In this document: piece by piece, positions 12,425 through 22,977 of the stretch
How positions within the stretch are numbered: the first letter of the stretch is position 1
Layout: every line of letters starts with the position of its first letter
Assembly (NCBI GenBank): GCA_026545225.1
Contig: CM048853.1
Coordinates: 16,494,755 to 16,558,754, forward strand
Length of the DNA: 64,000 bases
Reading direction: 5' to 3'
Source of the DNA: Cornus controversa
Taxonomy: Eukaryota; Streptophyta; Magnoliopsida; Cornales; Cornaceae
Made by a program: the position numbers and the translations under genes
The notes under the pieces: generated by a model
Database searches by the model: none
The model's input: only the letters and a program-made list of their open reading frames with translations
What the model was told of the DNA's origin: nothing

Positions 12425-12800
12425 CCCACACCATTCCAACTCCGTCACCGAGTATTTATCTACTCCAAGGTGGATAGACCACCGTCACCGAGTATTTACC
12501 TACTCCAAGATGACTTTGCCCCTGTTTAGAATTTTCACCGAGTATTTACCTACTCCAAGGTGAGTAAACCACAATCACCGAGTATTTACCTACTCCAAAG
12601 TGATTGGGCATCTTTTTGGAATCTCCACCGAGTATTTACCTACTCCAAGGTGAGTAGACCACCGTGACCGAGTATTTACCTACTCCAAGATGACGTAACC
12701 ACTCCAGTACCCTCACCATGACCGACTATTGACCTACTTTGGGTGATTTGCCCACTTTATGACCACAACCACAACCGAGTATTGACCTACTCTAGGTTAT
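12425..12800 (+). repeat. Tandem repeat CGAGTATTTACCTACTCC in H2
   Basis: About eight units with a spacing near 45-60 bp carry CACCGAGTATTTACCTACTC or a near variant, each followed by a short segment such as AAGGTGAGTA. Inverted arms (GAGTA/TACTC) lie inside each unit. Homologous arrays occur in H1, H3 and D2. The role is unknown; it lies in LTR DNA and is not coding. Confidence 0.85.
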
Positions 12801-13133
12801 TCAACCACACTTCCCCGTTTCCTCACAACGGCACCATATATGCCTTTCGAACATATAATAACCAAACATTTAATGTTCATGCCTCACAATGCCTAAGCTA
12901 GTTAAAAGTACATAGCATGCATTTTATCTCCACATAAGCCCACATATAACCACATATGTGTCATTTCCCTCCCATATATGCAATATGGATGCATATATAC
13001 ATAGCATGATATTTTCATGCATCAACCCATGCTTATGAATACTAAAAAGAAGTATCTAGAATGCTTCTCATCATATTCCAACACATATTGCACATACATG
13101 TTCAAAACCCGCATAATACCTCATATATGCTAA

Positions 13134-16133
13134 TGATTCATGTGTAAGTGTGACTCAAAAAGTATATCAATTAAAATTTTCCACACTTCACAATAAAACG
13201 AATTCCTTGCAGAATAGGGCAATCGAAAGGGGTATCGTACCTCAGGGATTATGGTCTGATGAGTTGGAATACGGAATTAATTCTAATTAAATTTATAAGA
13301 AAAGAATTCTGATTTTTAAACTAAACAAATTAAAAAGATAAAATAAAATAAATCAAAGTAAATAAGATAATGAAGATAATAGGAGAGAAATCTAGGGTGT
13401 TTAACTTCACCACTAACTCCACAATCAATGGTCAATTGAATCAACTATAGGGGAATTACATCATGCATAAGTGGTGTCGGTGGCTACAAGCTCACCTTCA
13501 TCCGTCAAGAAGATAGCATATGATTAAGGCTAAGCCATGGACAATCTTCGATTGGCATGGGCCATCTGCCTAACTACCCTAATCTAGGGTGCAGTATGGT
13601 TCATCTTCTCTAAGCATAATCCATCAAAGCTCATAACAATATATTCAGTGATTACCATTGTGTAATAATCTGATTCGTGTGTGAGTGTGACTCAAAAAGT
13701 ATACCAATTAAAAATTTCCACACTTCGCAATAGAACGAATTCCTTGCAGAATAGGGCTATCGAAAGGAATGGGTATCGTACCTCAGGGATTATGTTCTGA
13801 CGAGTTGGAATACGGAACTAATTCTAATTAAATTTATAAGAAAAGAATTCTGATTTTTAAACTAATTAAAAAGATAAAATAAAATAAATCAAAGTAAACA
13901 AGATAGTGAAGATAATAGGAGAGAAATCTAGGGTGTTTGACTTCACCACTAACTCCACAATCAATGGTCAATTGAATCAACTATAGGGGAATTACATCAT
14001 GCATAAGTGGTGTCGGTGGCTACAAGCTCACCTTCATCCATCAAGAAGATAACATATGATTAAGGCTAAGCCATGGACTATCTTCGATTGGCATGGGCCA
14101 TCTGCCTAACTACCCTAATCTAGGGTGCAGTATGGTTCATCTTCTCTAGGCATAATCCATCAAAGCTCATAACAATATATTCAGTGATTACCATTGTGTA
14201 ATAATCTCTCTCATGATCACAGAAAACAAAAGAGATTGAGTTCAATAACAACAACTAAATATCTAAGACAAGATAAGAAATCATTGAGATTGAATTTACA
14301 AGACTTTTATTGCTCAATTCTATAATAAGAATTCTCACAATTACACAATCTATGCATGTATATAAAGGTCCCCAATAATTAAAACAATCAAACCATTGAT
14401 GCTTTGTTAGGGCTACATCAAAACCCTAGTGGATGAACTAGCCGCTCATGGTAGAAGAAGAAGCTTCAACTGTTGAGGAAGAAGACATCATCTTTCTGAA
14501 TTACGCGTATGACTTCGTTCTCCAATGGCTCTGCGAATATATTTCTGTTCTCTTCAGCCCTCTCAGACTCTCTCTGTGTTCTCTCCAATCCCCCTCAACT
14601 CAGCCTCCAAGTCTTCACTTTATTCCCCAAGAGAATACACCAAAGTCCTAATCAGGTGGGTTTTTCCTGCTGACTTCTGCCCGACTTTTAACCCATTAGA
14701 AGTCCGTTTTACAGAATTTTCGTGAAATACAAAAGTGTGCAGAATCAAATTTCGTTCAACCCTGCGCGAAAATAATGTCAATTTGAGGCTCAGAAATAAG
14801 ACTTCTGGTCCATTTTCCAAAATGGGATTAAGACTACATTATGCGCAGATTTGGGCTTCAGGCCCGAAACCTTCTTAAGCAGCTATAATTCTCTTGGACC
14901 TCTTTCTTGGGCTGATTTGAGTTGAAATAAATGGTTGAGTGAATCTCCTTGATGTAGGCTTCATCTCACCATCTTGGATGTCTTCTTTAAAAACCCAAAA
15001 GCACGGTTTTAACTGAAATAATCATTAAGGCCCTGAAAATACAGAAAACACTAAAACAAAGTAAAATCACAAAATAATCTATCACTAAGAGAATAAAATA
15101 CATAAGTTAAGAGGCTAGAATGCGTAACATTCAACGCCTATCATAATCTCTCTCATGATCACAGAAAACAAGAGAGATTGAGTTCAATAACAACAACTAA
15201 ATATCTAAGACAAGATAAGAAATCATTGAGATTGAATTTACAAGACTTTTATTGCTCAATTCTATAATAAGAATCCTCTGAATTACACAATCTATGCATG
15301 TATATAAAGGTTCCCAATAATTAAAACAATCAAACCATTGATGCTTTGTTAGGGCTACATCAAAACCCTAGTGGATGAACTAGCCGCTCATGGTAGAAGA
15401 AGAAGTTTCAACTGTTGAGGAAGAAGACATCATCTTTCTGAATTACGCGTCTGACTTTGTTCTCTAATGGCTCTGCGAATATGTTTCTGTTCTCTTCTCA
15501 GCCTTCCCAGATTCTCCAAGCTCTATTCTCTCTGTCTCTTCTCTCCTCAACTCAGCCTCCAAGTCTTCACTTTATTCCCCAAGAGAATATACCAAAGTCC
15601 CAATCCAATTAGGAATAAATTAGGGTTTCCCGCAGCACTAATCAGGTGGGTTTTTCCTGCTGACTTCGGCCCAACTTTTGACCCACTAGAAGTCCGATTT
15701 ACGGAATTTTTGTGAAATACAAAAGTGTGCAGAATCAAATTCCGTTCAACCTTACCCAAAAATAATGTCAATTTTAGGCTCATAAATAATACTTCTGGTC
15801 TATTTTCCAAAACGGGATTAAAACTGTATTATGCGCAGATTTGGGCTTCAAGCCCGAAACCTTCTTAAGCAGCTGTAATTCTCTTGGACCTCTTTCTTGG
15901 GCTGAATTGAGTTAAAATAAATGGTTGAATGATTCTCCTTGTTGTAGGCTTCATCTCACCATCTTGGATGTCTTTTTTAAAAACCCAAAAGCTTGGTTTT
16001 AACTGAAATAATCATTAAGGCCCTGAAAATACAGAAAACACTAAAACAAAGTAAAATAATAAAATAATCTATCACTAAGAGAATAAAATACATAAGTTAA
16101 GAGGCTAGAATGCGTAACATTCAACGCCTATTA
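13134..16133 (-). mobile_element. Solo LTR, family C (Ca), split by a second C LTR
   Basis: The plus strand starts TGATTCATGTG and ends CAACGCCTATTA; the usual terminal CA has become TA. The duplication GCTAA is at 13129-13133 and 16134-16138. Its own length is about 1.52 kb once the nested copy 13671-15143 and its duplication are removed. It lies in H2. Confidence 0.92.
13671..15143 (-). mobile_element. Solo LTR, family C (Cb), inside Ca
   Basis: It runs from TGATTCGTGTGTGAG to CAACGCCTATCA and is flanked by TAATC at 13666-13670 and 15144-15148. It is inserted in the same orientation into another copy of the same LTR, so the left part of Ca (13134-13670) and its right part (from 15144) repeat sequence found within Cb. 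The length is 1,473 bp. It carries the reverse complement of the short MMSSSS ORF near 14440. Confidence 0.93.
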
Positions 16134-16138
16134 GCTAA

Positions 16139-16849
16139 CAACTTCAACTTAGCACATTTTGATTATGCTATAACCAATGCATACATTCGATATATAAACA
16201 AAGCTTGCATGCATCACATATCCACATTCTCACATATAAACACATATATGTCACATCCTGCATATAATCACATATGCCATATACTAGCACAAATATAATC
16301 ATGCTTCCACTCAAGACATGCATTTACTACAAGTAACTAGCATGCTTTTCATTCACAATATATAACCACATATATATTCCGTCACCATATATGTATTAAG
16401 AACATATAGAACACTTAGCATATCATAATCATGCTTTGCAAATGTCCGCTAAATGTTACATTCCTACTTAGCATGCATTTCTACCACTGCACTCATATAT
16501 ATAATCACATATATATACTGAACATCATGTATAAGAGCCACATATGCATACAAGGTAACACATAGCTAAACATGTATTAATTAGCATGCTTTTTACATGA
16601 TTTCAATCAATACGATACATGCATATCACGATGCAAATAAGCGATTAAAATTAACATGGTATCGCTCCCCAAACCCACACACATATATATATACACATAT
16701 ATATATCCTCACATCCCACGTATATACCATATCCACCTTTATATATATACATATGCACACATATATATATATATACAACCGCCACATATGATTAAACTAA
16801 GAGCATATGAAAATTAATCAATAATATTAAAGTATATACATAGGAGATA
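16139..16849. other. TA-rich part of H2, no gene
   Basis: This resumes H2 after the Ca duplication. It is AT-rich with many ACATAT/CATGCA words and short (TA)n runs at about 16680-16780. The H1 counterpart is roughly 2030-2800. I see no coding sequence or structural RNA. Confidence 0.6.
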
Positions 16850-18160
16850 GAGGCAAGAATCAACTTGCCTTAGGTCCCGTCTCGTCAAGTCCGTGCTTGC
16901 AAAGCGGTCCACTTCCGTGTCCGATCCAGTCCTGTGTCAAGGCCGACACGAACACCCATTTTCTTTTTGCTAGTTCCAATGCTTGGTCCAACCCACGTCT
17001 TGGTTCCAATCCAATCCAGCTCCATTTCAAATCTAAAGCCCAATTTAAACCAATCCAATTCAATGTCCAAGTCCAATTTAATTGCCATTCCAATTATAGT
17101 TTAGTGGCAGCTCATTTCAAGCCCATTCTCATGTGAATCCACAAGCAAATCACCAACAAGAACCCAAACAGTCCACGCCACATGAACAACTATGTTACAC
17201 CACCTCGTTACAACCACGGGACACCATAGGCCCGCTATAACCGAACCCTCAACAAGTATCCACAAACCAGCCACCATGGTTGTCAAGCCCAATCTCAAAC
17301 ACCGTCAAACCGGCAGCAATCGAAGACCCAAAATCAAGCCCAACCGTGTGGCCCGAACTTAACTAAACCTCCCATGGCTGCCACGACAGTTCACCGCAGG
17401 AATAGTCAACCGAAAACCTCCAAGCACCATGGAAGAAACCCAACCACACTCCAATCGCAACTGTTGGTCAGCCACCATCATCACCACTTCGGTGAAGATC
17501 CATAGTCGAACCCAATCCACCATGAATACCCATCCTCAAGTCACACCAAACACAACCCATAGCAGCCGAGTACCCAAACAGTCCACATGGTCGAACCCAA
17601 TCGAGCTCAATCCCATAATTGGACCAAACACAGCCACTTCAAGTCCCAAAGATTGAACCCATCACTCACCTGGTCATCGCAGCACCGAGAAGACCCACCC
17701 CGAGCCTCTGTCGGTCATCAATCGAGGCTCCAAATTGGACCACCATACACGGCCGATGAAACCCCAATCGCTACCACCAACCCACGAACCAGCCACCGAA
17801 ACCCACCATCTACCTTCGGTCACGCCTCCACGGACCACCCGTCCGAACCCCCATGGTCGGACCACCCATCGAACCAGCCAAAGCTCCCCTTCGTGAATGG
17901 CCCAGCCGAACCGAGCCACCCCACGAGCTCTACTGCCGGAGGGACCCATCGGCGACACCTCTGCCAGAAATGGCTCCCGCCGCCGCTGCCTGGGCCGCCT
18001 GGACCGATCCCATCTACAATCGTCGCGGCTTCTCTCCTTTAGCCTCTCTCCCGATCTCGGCTTCTCCTTTTTCTTTTTCTTCTTTCCTTTTCTTTCTTCT
18101 TTTCTTCTCTTCAGCCGACAGCTTGGTCTTCTCCTCTTATCCTTATTCTTTCTTTAAATG
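16850..18160 (-). other. GC-richer domain inside H2
   Basis: This is the counterpart of 756-2030 in H1. On the plus strand it is C-rich (CCACC, CCAACC), so the element's sense strand is G-rich. A 151-codon proline-rich plus-strand frame at 17587-18042 is antisense to the element and not kept in H1. It ends in a CT-rich block (18040-18160) that is purine-rich in the sense direction, as in plant leaders. Confidence 0.5.
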
Positions 18161-18553
18161 TAAACCACAACTTTACTTACACCATTCTCCTCCACATAAG
18201 TGCAATTAAACAATTACACTTCTATATATATTTATAATTAAATATAAATATTCTCATTGTGTATATATATATATATATATACTCCCTTCAACTATCTCTA
18301 TATATAATCCCACATATATAGATATTCATGATGCACATGCACCACCATATTTACATATATATATATATATATATATTTATGTCTCCATATATATATTATA
18401 TATATACGCTCTCATAGTGTAACAACACTTATATATAATTCAAAATATATATATATATATATTCACGCCCTTCCGGATTTAATTAATCCGAAAAAAAATT
18501 TTAATCCGGTCAAAATTCACCCGGAATTGGTCAAAACTATTCCGGTCCTTACA

Positions 18554-18761
18554 ACCTCCCCTCCTTCAAGGAATTTTGTCCTCGAAATTAGCATAGTCAT
18601 GGTCTTTCCAAAACTAATCCATACCGGACATTATTCTCACCAATAATCGTCAGTTTCTCTTTCCACGTACCCTAGGTGCTACACTTGCAACACCTAACTG
18701 ATAACACTCAAGTTTGGTACAATCAGTGCGTCTCAACTGCCGTAAGGCAATATAAACCAAC
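18554..18761 (-). mobile_element. Internal remnant of the H2 element, with polypurine tract
   Basis: On the minus strand this reads AATTTCGAGGACAAAATTCC, then AAGGAGGGGAGGT and the LTR start TGTAAGG. Such a sequence between the pol end and the PPT is common in plant gypsy elements, including Tekay-type chromoviruses; that lineage is an inference. No integrase domain can be read, so nearly all internal sequence has been deleted. The boundary with H-LTR-like DNA is near 18761. Confidence 0.65.
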
Positions 18762-19033
18762 AACGCATATGGCAAATCTAGCACATATGAACATATAAGC
18801 CAACTACACATTGATTTTTGAAATCATTTTCAACATACTTTAAAGCAGTAAACATCCAGCACCAATATGTATATAGAACATATATGTCAAAATATTTACA
18901 TAAATAATGTAAATCAATTACCACATCTCCTACTCACCAAGTAGCAAATCTCAAATGCAATTAAGATACATTTGATCCGTACAACATGCTTAGAAGCAAT
19001 CAATACCCAACATATATCATGTTCATTCACAAG

Positions 19034-19064
<31 letters not shown>

Positions 19065-19543
19065 AGAATGCGTTAATCATGTAGCATGCTTCACAATAGA
19101 TAGTGCAAGCCAATTCACACACTTGTCTCCCTCTTGGACTCAACCCAATACTCTAACGTGATTCTTGACCAAATCATGTGACTGAGACACTTCCCACAAA
19201 CTTTCAATTCTGCCACCGAGTATTTACCTACTCCAAGGTGGATAGACCACTGTCACTGAGTATTTACCTACTCCAAGGTGAGTAAACCACAATCACCGAG
19301 TATTTACCTACTCCAAGGCGATTGAACAACCTTTTTAGAATCTCGACCGAGTATTTACCTACTCCAAGGTGAGTAAACCACCATCACCGAGTATTTACCT
19401 ACTCCAAGGTGATGTAACCACTCCAACGCCCTCACCGAGTATTGACCTACTCTAGGCAATTTAACCACACTTCCCCGTTTTCTCACAACGGCCCCAAATA
19501 TATGCATTTCAAACATATAAATCAAGCATTTAAAATTCATGTC
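18762..19543 (-). mobile_element. Internal fragment of a third H LTR (H3)
   Basis: It matches 12010-12890 of H2 in the same direction, including the CGAGTATTTACCTACTCC array (about 19200-19480) and a (TA)n run near 19030-19065. Both LTR ends are missing. It may be what is left of the 5' LTR of the H2 element after deletions. At about 19543 it joins gag sequence of element I with no duplication. Confidence 0.7.
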
Positions 19544-22325
19544 ATGATGGCTTGGACATGCTCATGATGAGAGGAACTAGATGTATTCTCATCAATCATG
19601 TATTGTCCTTTTGGTTTAGGATTGACCACTGGCTGACTTGGAAGTTTTCCCTCCTCTCTTCTATTTAAAAAATTAGTTATTTGTCCGATTTGGGATTCTA
19701 GCTTAGAAATGGATTGAGAATGGGAATGTAGCAATTGAGTATTTGACTCAAGATTGCTCAATGCAACCAACACCTTGTCTTCAAAAGTTGAATGCCTAGG
19801 AAGTGGAGTTACTTGGTTCTGGTGTTGTTGAGAAGGTTGGTAATTGGATGAGGGATTGAAAGGATGACTATTGGATGCAAAATTGGATTGTATGGGTTGT
19901 CCAATAAATTGAGGATTTGAATTTCCTGTAGCGTGGGGTCTCCATGAAAAATTAGGATAATTTCTCCATCCCGAGTTATAGGTATTGGAATATGGATTAT
20001 TCCCTAGTCTAGAGAAAGTAGCATTCACTTGTTCTTGCCCAAGTTCAGAAAATTGGCCAATGATTTGACAATCTTTAGCATGATGTGATGGGCTAGAACA
20101 AAATGAACACAGCTCAGGTGGCACAGATGACTGAGTAGGAGGTGCTTGACTTGCTACCATCAGTTGATCCAACTTCTTTGACAATCCATCCATTTTAATA
20201 GACACATCTACTGAATTGCCTACTTCAAAGAGACCTTTGACCTTAGAACGACTAGATGAAGCATGATGCATGGAATTTTCACTAAGATTCTCAAAAAGTT
20301 TCCAAGCTTTGCTTTCACTCTTTAGCATGAATGTTCCACCACAAGAGGCATCAACCATTTGTCTATGTGGTTCAGTTAATCCATCATAGAAACATTGCAC
20401 TAATTGTCATTTTGGGAAACATGATGAGGACACTTCCTAAGAAGATCTTTCAATCTCTCCCAAGTTTCATAGAAATGTTCTCCTTCACTTTGTGCAAATC
20501 TAGTGATAGATTTTCTAATTTGATTGGTGTTTCCTATAGGAAAGTACTTCTGGAGGAACTCTTATTGTAATTGTGTCTAAGAAGTAATCGTGTTATTTTC
20601 TAAGGATTTCAACCAATGCTTAGCTTTGTCTTTCAAAGAGAATGGAAAAAGTTGCATCCTTAAGGCATCTTCCGTAAAACCTTGCATCCTTAGGGTAGAG
20701 CAAATTTCAAGGAATTCATCAAGGTGCCTATATGGATCTTCATTATTAAGTCCATAAAAAGATGGTAACATTTGGATAACACTGGACTTAGGGCCTGTTT
20801 GTTAACCGTTTATGTTTAGTGTTTATTGTTTAAGTGTTTATATAAACAGTGTTATGTTACGCTTTTGTTTATCCATAAACATGAGTGTTGTTTGATAACG
20901 AAAAAATGTTTGGCTTATTTTAAAAATCATAAACAGAAAAATATGTTTGTTAACCTTAAACTGTTTTTTATTTATTTATTTAAAATCAACACAATAAACT
21001 GCATAAATAATATTAGATTACATAGATATCTACATAGCAAATAATACTGTAAAAATAGAATAATGCACACGATTCTGTTCTTTACGGTTATTGGGAGAAC
21101 CAGAACCAGAACCGTTCCCAACGGTTCTTTAATTTTGAAACCGGAATAAATGAGTTCGGTTCAATTCGGTTATTATAGGAGTTGTATTTAACCTTATAAT
21201 AGTTATAATAACTTCATTGTTTAAAATTTTTTACATAACAAAATGTTATTATAAAAATATTTAGATATATATATATATATATATTCAACGGTTCCAGTTC
21301 TGGTTCCAATGCTTGGAACCAGAATCGTAGTGAACGGTTCCTAAAATTTAGAGCCGGAACCAGAACCGGAACCGTAGTGAACGGTTCGGTTTGGTCCAAT
21401 TTGTATGGAGTGAGAAGAGGGATTTGGAGGGCATACTCTTTCTCTTGAATTTCTTACGTTACTACTTTCTTTTTATTTTTTTATTTCTATTTTTCTTTCA
21501 ACACTGAAAATGAATGAATGATATAAGTACAAAATACCATTCTTATTTCTTTGACAAGGAGATGGTTGAGACTTCTTTGTTTTTTCCTCAAATAAGGTTT
21601 TTTTTTTAAGCATGGGTGCCCCTAAGTAACTATTTCTTATTATCAAGTATATTAATAATTATTCGTATTGTACCCAATATTTTTTTCTCAAGGCAATTGA
21701 TGCTCTTTAATTTTGTCCACACTTGATAATTCTAATATTTTTATCATTGTATCAAACAATAACCTTTTATAATTTTTTTTTCTTTTCATTTTCTCACTTT
21801 TAGTTTCAATTTTTAATTAAAATAATATAATCACCATTTTAGATAAAAAAAGGAAATTTTTTTTTTTTTAATAAACATTATTTTGGTGTTTATGATTTGA
21901 AGGCTTAGCTACAGTGTTGTTTTAAAAGCATTTTGACAATTTATAAACAAAACAAAAATTATCAAACATGTTTATCGTAAAAATTTGTTTTGATAAACAA
22001 TAAAAACTAAACATAAATGGTTACCAAACAGGCCCTTAATTTCATAATGGGTGGTCGTTACATTTGGTAATTGAATTCCTGAAGGAGAGTTGTATGTGGT
22101 AGGAATGTAATGATCCTGAAGGAGCATTGGTCTTTCCTCAACCATTATGGGTGGAACAACTTCTTCTACAATTACTGGTCTTACACCATCTTCTGCCATG
22201 TTTTCAATTGAAGGTTCTCTAGGTAAATTAAAGTCCCCTACAGTTCCTTTAAGATGCCTAAGAGTTCTTTCAAGATTAGGGTCTAATGGAAGTAATGGTA
22301 ATGACAACGAACGGCAACCAAACAT
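19537..22325 (-). pseudogene. gag: Element I: Athila-type gag, split by a DNA transposon
   Basis: The ATG lies at 22325 (MFGCRSLSLPLLPLDPN). The frame runs to 22039, is cut by the insertion 20791-22035, and goes on from 20787. The second part has the gag core (DPYRHLDEFLEICST, FPFSLKDKAKHWLKSL). Stops follow near 20577, and an open piece at 20400-19537 carries MVDASCGGTFMLKSESKAWKLFENLS and a CCHC knuckle (CSFCSSPSHHAKDC). Sequence ends at the H3 junction just after HHEHVQAI, so protease and pol are missing. It is related to family C gag but clearly diverged. It would have formed the particle; it is dead here. Confidence 0.85.
20791..22035. mobile_element. Non-autonomous DNA transposon, PIF/Harbinger-like, 1,245 bp
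   Basis: The ends are inverted: both begin GGGCCTGTTTG from the outside and stay similar for about 28 bp with two mismatches (TAACC...TTTATGTTTA), then more weakly. TTA duplicates flank it (20788-20790 and 22036-22038); a 3-bp TTA/TAA target and such ends suit PIF/Harbinger. It splits I gag cleanly, since removing it with one TTA restores reading across the site. The interior has inverted GGTTCC/GGAACC-rich blocks (21085-21160 and 21285-21400), a (TA)n run and no transposase. Confidence 0.85.
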
Positions 22326-22977
22326 AAACTAACAAACAAAATAAGAAATTAAAAACACAAAAACAACCAAAAACAAAAATTATTAAAAACTACTTCTCTT
22401 TGGATTTTACAATTAATAGCTTATCGATTAAGGGCCTTTAAAACGAGAACAAGTAGTACATATGAACGGAGGAGAAGCACTAGGCTTGCTTAATGACGGA
22501 TCATCCAAGCTTTCATATAAACTATCCTTCACCACCCAAATTAAAGGGTACTCACCGGAGTGACTAATAATTGAGTCCTTCGGAGAGAAAAAAATCTTTT
22601 TTTTTTATTAGGAAAAAAAAATACTAATAATACTCAAACAAACACACTAAATATAACGGCAAGAAAACAAGTAAACAATGTAAATTGCAAAACTTACCCG
22701 ATGTCCTTGAAAGATCAACTCTCAAGGATGCCGACGTTGAACATGAGATTTGACAATTCACAAAAACAAACAAAATAAAATATATATACTACAAAAAAAA
22801 TTAAACAGTGTAAAATACAAGACTTACCCGTTTTCTTTTGAAAGATCAACTCTTAAAACTTGTAGCAACTCTTGTACCTTCACACTTAACGAACAAATTA
22901 TATACCAAAATATTTACAAATCCGAACTATAATCAAACAAGATTTAATCAACATTCCCCGGCAACGGCGCCAAAAAT
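22326..22977 (-). mobile_element. Element I leader and primer binding site
   Basis: The minus-strand PBS lies at 22955-22972 and matches the 3' end of plant tRNA-Asp over 18 nt (TGGCGCCGTTGCCGGGGA). It stands 5 bp from the LTR end, as in C. The rest is an AT-rich leader up to the gag ATG, with two partly similar blocks around 22690-22760 and 22800-22860 (CTTACCCG...GAAAGATCAACTCT). No gene lies here. Confidence 0.85.

Larger units (their letters stand above)
11332..18553 (-). mobile_element. Family H LTR copy 2 (H2), 3' LTR of a minus-strand gypsy element
   Basis: On the plus strand it starts TGTCAGGCCCCGATTCCCG and ends CCGGTCCTTACA. A purine tract (minus strand GGAGGGGAGGT) directly beside 18553 marks the 3' LTR of an element read on the minus strand. 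Removing the nested C LTRs (13134-16138) leaves about 4.2 kb, long for an LTR. Its order is tandem repeat, TA-rich DNA, GC-richer domain (16850-18160), then TA-rich DNA. It is inserted in the 3' ORF of element K; the left flank is GCACC. Confidence 0.82.

Noticed and set aside
17587-18042. Proline-rich plus-strand ORF of 151 codons
   Set aside because: It lies antisense in the GC-richer part of the H2 LTR; the matching H1 region does not keep the frame.
18240-18460. (TA)n tracts as possible origin, MAR or cruciform element
   Set aside because: Such runs are common in the H and D LTRs and nothing else supports a special role.
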